DNA of 64,000 nt. It comes from JAWLFI01 sp964626595 (lineage in GTDB: Bacteria; Bacteroidota; Bacteroidia; Chitinophagales; Saprospiraceae). The stretch is taken from NCBI GenBank assembly GCA_964626595.1, contig CAZVFU010000001.1:58169-122168 (forward strand). The letters run 5' to 3'. This document shows positions 61,307 to 64,000 of the stretch, piece after piece (positions within the stretch are counted from its first letter, which is position 1; the number at the start of each line of letters is the position of its first letter). A program made the translations under genes and the position numbers. The notes beneath the pieces are model-generated. The model made no database searches. It had not been told where the DNA came from and saw only the letters and a program-made list of their open reading frames with translations.

Positions 61307-63892
61307 ATGGCATCTAATTTACTGATTGTAGAGTCCCCGGCTAAGGCCAAAACCATTGAAAAATATCTCGGTAAAGATTTTATAGTTAAATCGAGTTATG
61401 GACACATTCGCGATTTGGCGAAAACTGATATGGGCGTTGAAATCGACAATGGTTTTAAGCCTATTTATGAAGTTTCCCAAGACAAGAAAAAGGTCGTCAA
61501 AGAGCTTAAATCCTTGATGAAGAAACACAAGGAGGTTTGGTTGGCAACGGATGAGGATCGAGAGGGAGAGGCCATTTCATGGCATTTATGTGAGGTGTTA
61601 GGGTTGGATCCTATAGCAACAAAACGGATTGTATTCCGCGAAATAACAAAGGCAGCAATCCAAAGTGCTGTTAAGAAGCCCCGTACGGTCGATTTACATT
61701 TGGTAGATGCCCAGCAAGCGCGTAGAATCCTTGATAGATTGGTAGGATTTGAGCTTTCTCAATTATTGTGGAAAAAAGTAAAAGGCGGGTTATCTGCTGG
61801 TCGTGTGCAATCAGTTACTGTGAGGTTAGTTGCTGAACGTGAGCGCGACATTCAAAATTTTGAGTCGGATTCTTTTTACAGAATATATGCCTACTTTGAT
61901 CTCGAACTCAAAGATGGTGGTAAAACAACCTTGAAGGCAGAGTGTCCTGATCGCCTGGACAAACTGGAGGAAGCCAGGTCGTTTTTGGAAAGGTCTTCCA
62001 AATCTGATTTTACGATTAGCGATATTAAGGTTAAGCCGACCAAGCGTCGACCTGCAGCGCCCTTTACAACCTCTACTTTACAGCAGGATGCATCGAGAAA
62101 GTTATATTTCTCCGTTCAGCGGACGATGAGCGTCGCTCAGAAGCTCTATGAAAAAGGTTTAATTACCTATATGAGAACGGACTCTACAAATTTAAGTAAT
62201 GCTGCTATCAGTTCTATTGAGCAGTTAGTTAAGGCAGATTATGGGGATAAGTATTCCAAAATTCGGCGTTACAAAGGAAAGTCCAAAGGAGCGCAGGAGG
62301 CTCACGAAGCTATCAGACCAACAAATGTGGGCACGACTTCTATTTCAGGGGATCGAGACGCTCAGCGTCTGTATGATTTGATTTGGAAGCGAACAGTGGC
62401 TTCCCAAATGGCAGATGCTGAACTGGAAAAAACGACTGTAAGTATCGATATATCTGAAATTCCAGAACATGTCCTTCAGGCAAAAGGTGAGGTTTTAGTA
62501 TTTGATGGCTTTATGAAGGTTTATATGGAATCTTCTGATGACGATGACGATGACGATTCGAAATCCAAATCCGGTAAAACCATTTTGCCACCGTTAAAAG
62601 TGGGCCAAAGACTGGAACTCACCCGAATGGAGTCGCCGGAACGATTTACCCGACCACCGGCTCGATATACTGAGGCGAGTTTAGTAAAACAGCTGGAGCA
62701 GTTGGGCATTGGTCGTCCTTCGACTTATTCGCCTACCATCTCAAAAATAATGGACCCTAAAAGAGGGTATGTAACGAAGGAAAGCCGAGAAGGAGAGGAG
62801 CGATCTTATAATTACTTATCTCTGGAGAGGGGACAGATAGAGGAGGTTAAGAAAACTGAAATTTCTGGCGCTACAAGCAACAGGCTGTATTGCAATGATA
62901 TTGGCATGGTGGTGACGGACTTTCTCAGTGAACACTTTCAGGGCATTATGGACTACTCTTTTACTGCCGATATTGAAGAGCAGTTTGATATTATTGCGGA
63001 GGGCGATTTGGATTGGAAGAAAATGCTCGATAAGTTTTACTCGGCCTTTCACGATCGGGTGGAAAAAACAACGGATGAGGCAAGTCGATTTTCAGGCGAA
63101 AGAATATTAGGAAATGATCCCAAGAGTGGTAAAACACTTCTCGTTCGCATGGCAAAATATGGTCCGGTGGCTCAAATAGGAGCTCCCGATGAACTGGACG
63201 AGGGAGAAAAACCGCAGTATGCAAATTTGAGAAAAGGGCAGAGTATAGAGACCATTACCCCAGAAGAGGCACTCGATCTTTTTGCTCTACCCAAGACAAT
63301 TGGGCAGTACAAAGAAGAAGATGTTGTAGTCAATATTGGCCGATACGGACCGTATGTGCGTTTCGACGGTAAGTTTGTTTCCATTCCAAGAGATATGGAT
63401 CCTTTAGAGATGAATATGGAAAAGGCTATGCCTCTCATCAAGCAAAAACTTAAAGAGGAAGAGCCTGTAGCCTTTGTTGACGAGAAGCCTATTACACAGG
63501 GTAAAGGACGTTTTGGGCCTTTCTTGAAATGGGATGGTTTGTATGTAAATATCCCCAAAAAGATGAATCCTGATGACATCGATGAGGCTACGGCCATTGA
63601 AATGGTGGAGGCTAAGAAGAAGAAAGAAGCTGAGCGATATATCCATCGATGGGACGAGGAGGGTATTAGTGTTCAAAATGGACGCTGGGGCCCCTTTATT
63701 AAGTTTAAGAAGAAAAATGTAAAGCTTCCGAAAAGCAAGGATAATAAAAGAATGACAAAGGAGGAGGCTGCCGAACTCAGTTTAGATGAAGTCAAGGCCC
63801 TTATTGAAAAGGAGATTCCAAACGCTTTTAAGAAAAAGAAAACGAAGAAAAAAGCGGCGCCTAAGAAGGGTAAATCTAAAAAGTCGAAATAG
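61307..63892 (+). CDS. topA: DNA topoisomerase I (TopA)
   Basis: Type IA topoisomerase relaxing negative supercoils. 861 residues. Toprim domain from NLLIVESPAKAKTIEKYLG (about 4-22) to ATDEDREGEAISWHLCEVLG (about 84-103); catalytic Tyr288 in GLITYMRTDST; PPARYTEASLVKQLEQLGIGRPSTY (about 448-472). Instead of zinc fingers the C-terminus has four repeats of the type GRYGPYVRFDGKFVSIP / GRFGPFLKWDGLYVNIP / GRWGPFIKFKKKNVKLP, then a Lys-rich tail, typical of Bacteroidota TopA. A run of seven Asp within SSDDDDDDDSKSKSG (about 408-420) lies between domains. Complete gene. Confidence 0.96.
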   Translation: MASNLLIVESPAKAKTIEKYLGKDFIVKSSYGHIRDLAKTDMGVEIDNGFKPIYEVSQDKKKVVKELKSLMKKHKEVWLATDEDREGEAISWHLCEVLGLDPIATKRIVFREITKAAIQSAVKKPRTVDLHLVDAQQARRILDRLVGFELSQLLWKKVKGGLSAGRVQSVTVRLVAERERDIQNFESDSFYRIYAYFDLELKDGGKTTLKAECPDRLDKLEEARSFLERSSKSDFTISDIKVKPTKRRPAAPFTTSTLQQDASRKLYFSVQRTMSVAQKLYEKGLITYMRTDSTNLSNAAISSIEQLVKADYGDKYSKIRRYKGKSKGAQEAHEAIRPTNVGTTSISGDRDAQRLYDLIWKRTVASQMADAELEKTTVSIDISEIPEHVLQAKGEVLVFDGFMKVYMESSDDDDDDDSKSKSGKTILPPLKVGQRLELTRMESPERFTRPPARYTEASLVKQLEQLGIGRPSTYSPTISKIMDPKRGYVTKESREGEERSYNYLSLERGQIEEVKKTEISGATSNRLYCNDIGMVVTDFLSEHFQGIMDYSFTADIEEQFDIIAEGDLDWKKMLDKFYSAFHDRVEKTTDEASRFSGERILGNDPKSGKTLLVRMAKYGPVAQIGAPDELDEGEKPQYANLRKGQSIETITPEEALDLFALPKTIGQYKEEDVVVNIGRYGPYVRFDGKFVSIPRDMDPLEMNMEKAMPLIKQKLKEEEPVAFVDEKPITQGKGRFGPFLKWDGLYVNIPKKMNPDDIDEATAIEMVEAKKKKEAERYIHRWDEEGISVQNGRWGPFIKFKKKNVKLPKSKDNKRMTKEEAAELSLDEVKALIEKEIPNAFKKKKTKKKAAPKKGKSKKSK

Positions 63893-63929
63893 TCCAACAG
63901 GATTATGGTGGACATCGTGACTTCAAAAC

Positions 63930-64000
63930 TTGAGTGTGCGATAGCGCTGTGCAGGGGACTCTCCGCTATTGGGCGGAGAGGGACCGAGGCCATCCCACAC
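63930..64000 (+). repeat. Dispersed structured repeat, copy E (divergent, cut by window end)
   Basis: Holds GCTGTGCAGGGG (63947-63957), hairpin CTCTCCGC (63959-63966) / GCGGAGAG (63973-63980), then CCATCCC (63991-63997). Hairpin 1 and the GGGTTCCGTCC block are lost or rearranged. It lies 37 nt after topA. Confidence 0.6.

Overview
The window looks like a chromosomal segment of a Bacteroidota bacterium, most likely a saprospirian or related gliding or T9SS-bearing lineage. The evidence is consistent. Start codons lack Shine-Dalgarno sequences. Many 5' regions carry the Bacteroidota -7 promoter box TAnnTTTG. Several secreted proteins end in type IX secretion (T9SS) sorting domains, of type A and of type B (gliding-motility-associated). 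The FtsZ tail, the long MraY and the exbB-exbD-exbD-tonB-folC order also fit this phylum. The DNA is moderately AT-rich and mostly housekeeping. I see no prophage, transposase, CRISPR array or rRNA.

Layout. 1-8578: 3' part of the division and cell-wall cluster, murE(partial)-mraY-ftsW-murG-ftsQ-ftsA-ftsZ, with no murD or murC in it. 8579-9104: a terminator, then a compact promoter-to-terminator unit that encodes either a small RNA or a leaderless 32-residue peptide. 9105-16321: DEAD-box helicase, bile-acid:sodium symporter-like carrier, a large T9SS surface protein and a tandem universal stress protein. 16493-16692: tRNA-Leu(UAA) and tRNA-Gly(GCC). 16910-23258: proline dehydrogenase, a transglutaminase-like protein, a CoA-binding protein and a two-gene beta-oxidation operon. 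23631-27409: TonB energising complex plus folC. 27414-34295: BrkB-like membrane protein, thioesterase, arginine deiminase-family enzyme, a membrane-anchored coiled-coil protein, a DUF2911 protein, an outer-membrane barrel candidate and a PLP decarboxylase. 34508-42308: secreted M1 peptidase, SulP transporter, adenine deaminase and ffh. 42572-51394: yidC, a lipoprotein, gpsA, an alpha/beta hydrolase, the second coiled-coil paralogue, a long GAPDH and an S41 peptidase. 51558-57024: a degenerate YrdC-like protein and two tandem T9SS type B proteins. 57105-63892: rplS, a membrane phosphoesterase, three cell-envelope proteins and topA.

The most unusual content lies between genes. Five intergenic sites (11409, 15351, 34374, 38906, 63930) carry copies of one structured repeat. 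Two short conserved blocks (GGGCTRTGC...GGGTTCCGTCC and TACTATCCCT) are set between two hairpins. The stem sequences of these hairpins differ completely from copy to copy while pairing is kept. This points to selection for structure, and I cannot assign it to a named family. The second candidate is the isolated transcription unit at 8753-8951. Third is a pair of paralogous two-TM coiled-coil proteins (30137 and 47198) whose soluble part resembles PspA/IM30 in layout.

Functional links. Peptidoglycan precursor synthesis and septum assembly are co-transcribed at the left edge. Ffh and YidC, which serve membrane-protein insertion, are divergent neighbours. The T9SS cargo genes and the TonB system point to a cell surface built for macromolecule use. 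Several starts were moved downstream because a promoter box or terminator overlaps the longer reading frame (yidC, rplS, GAPDH, the phosphoesterase).
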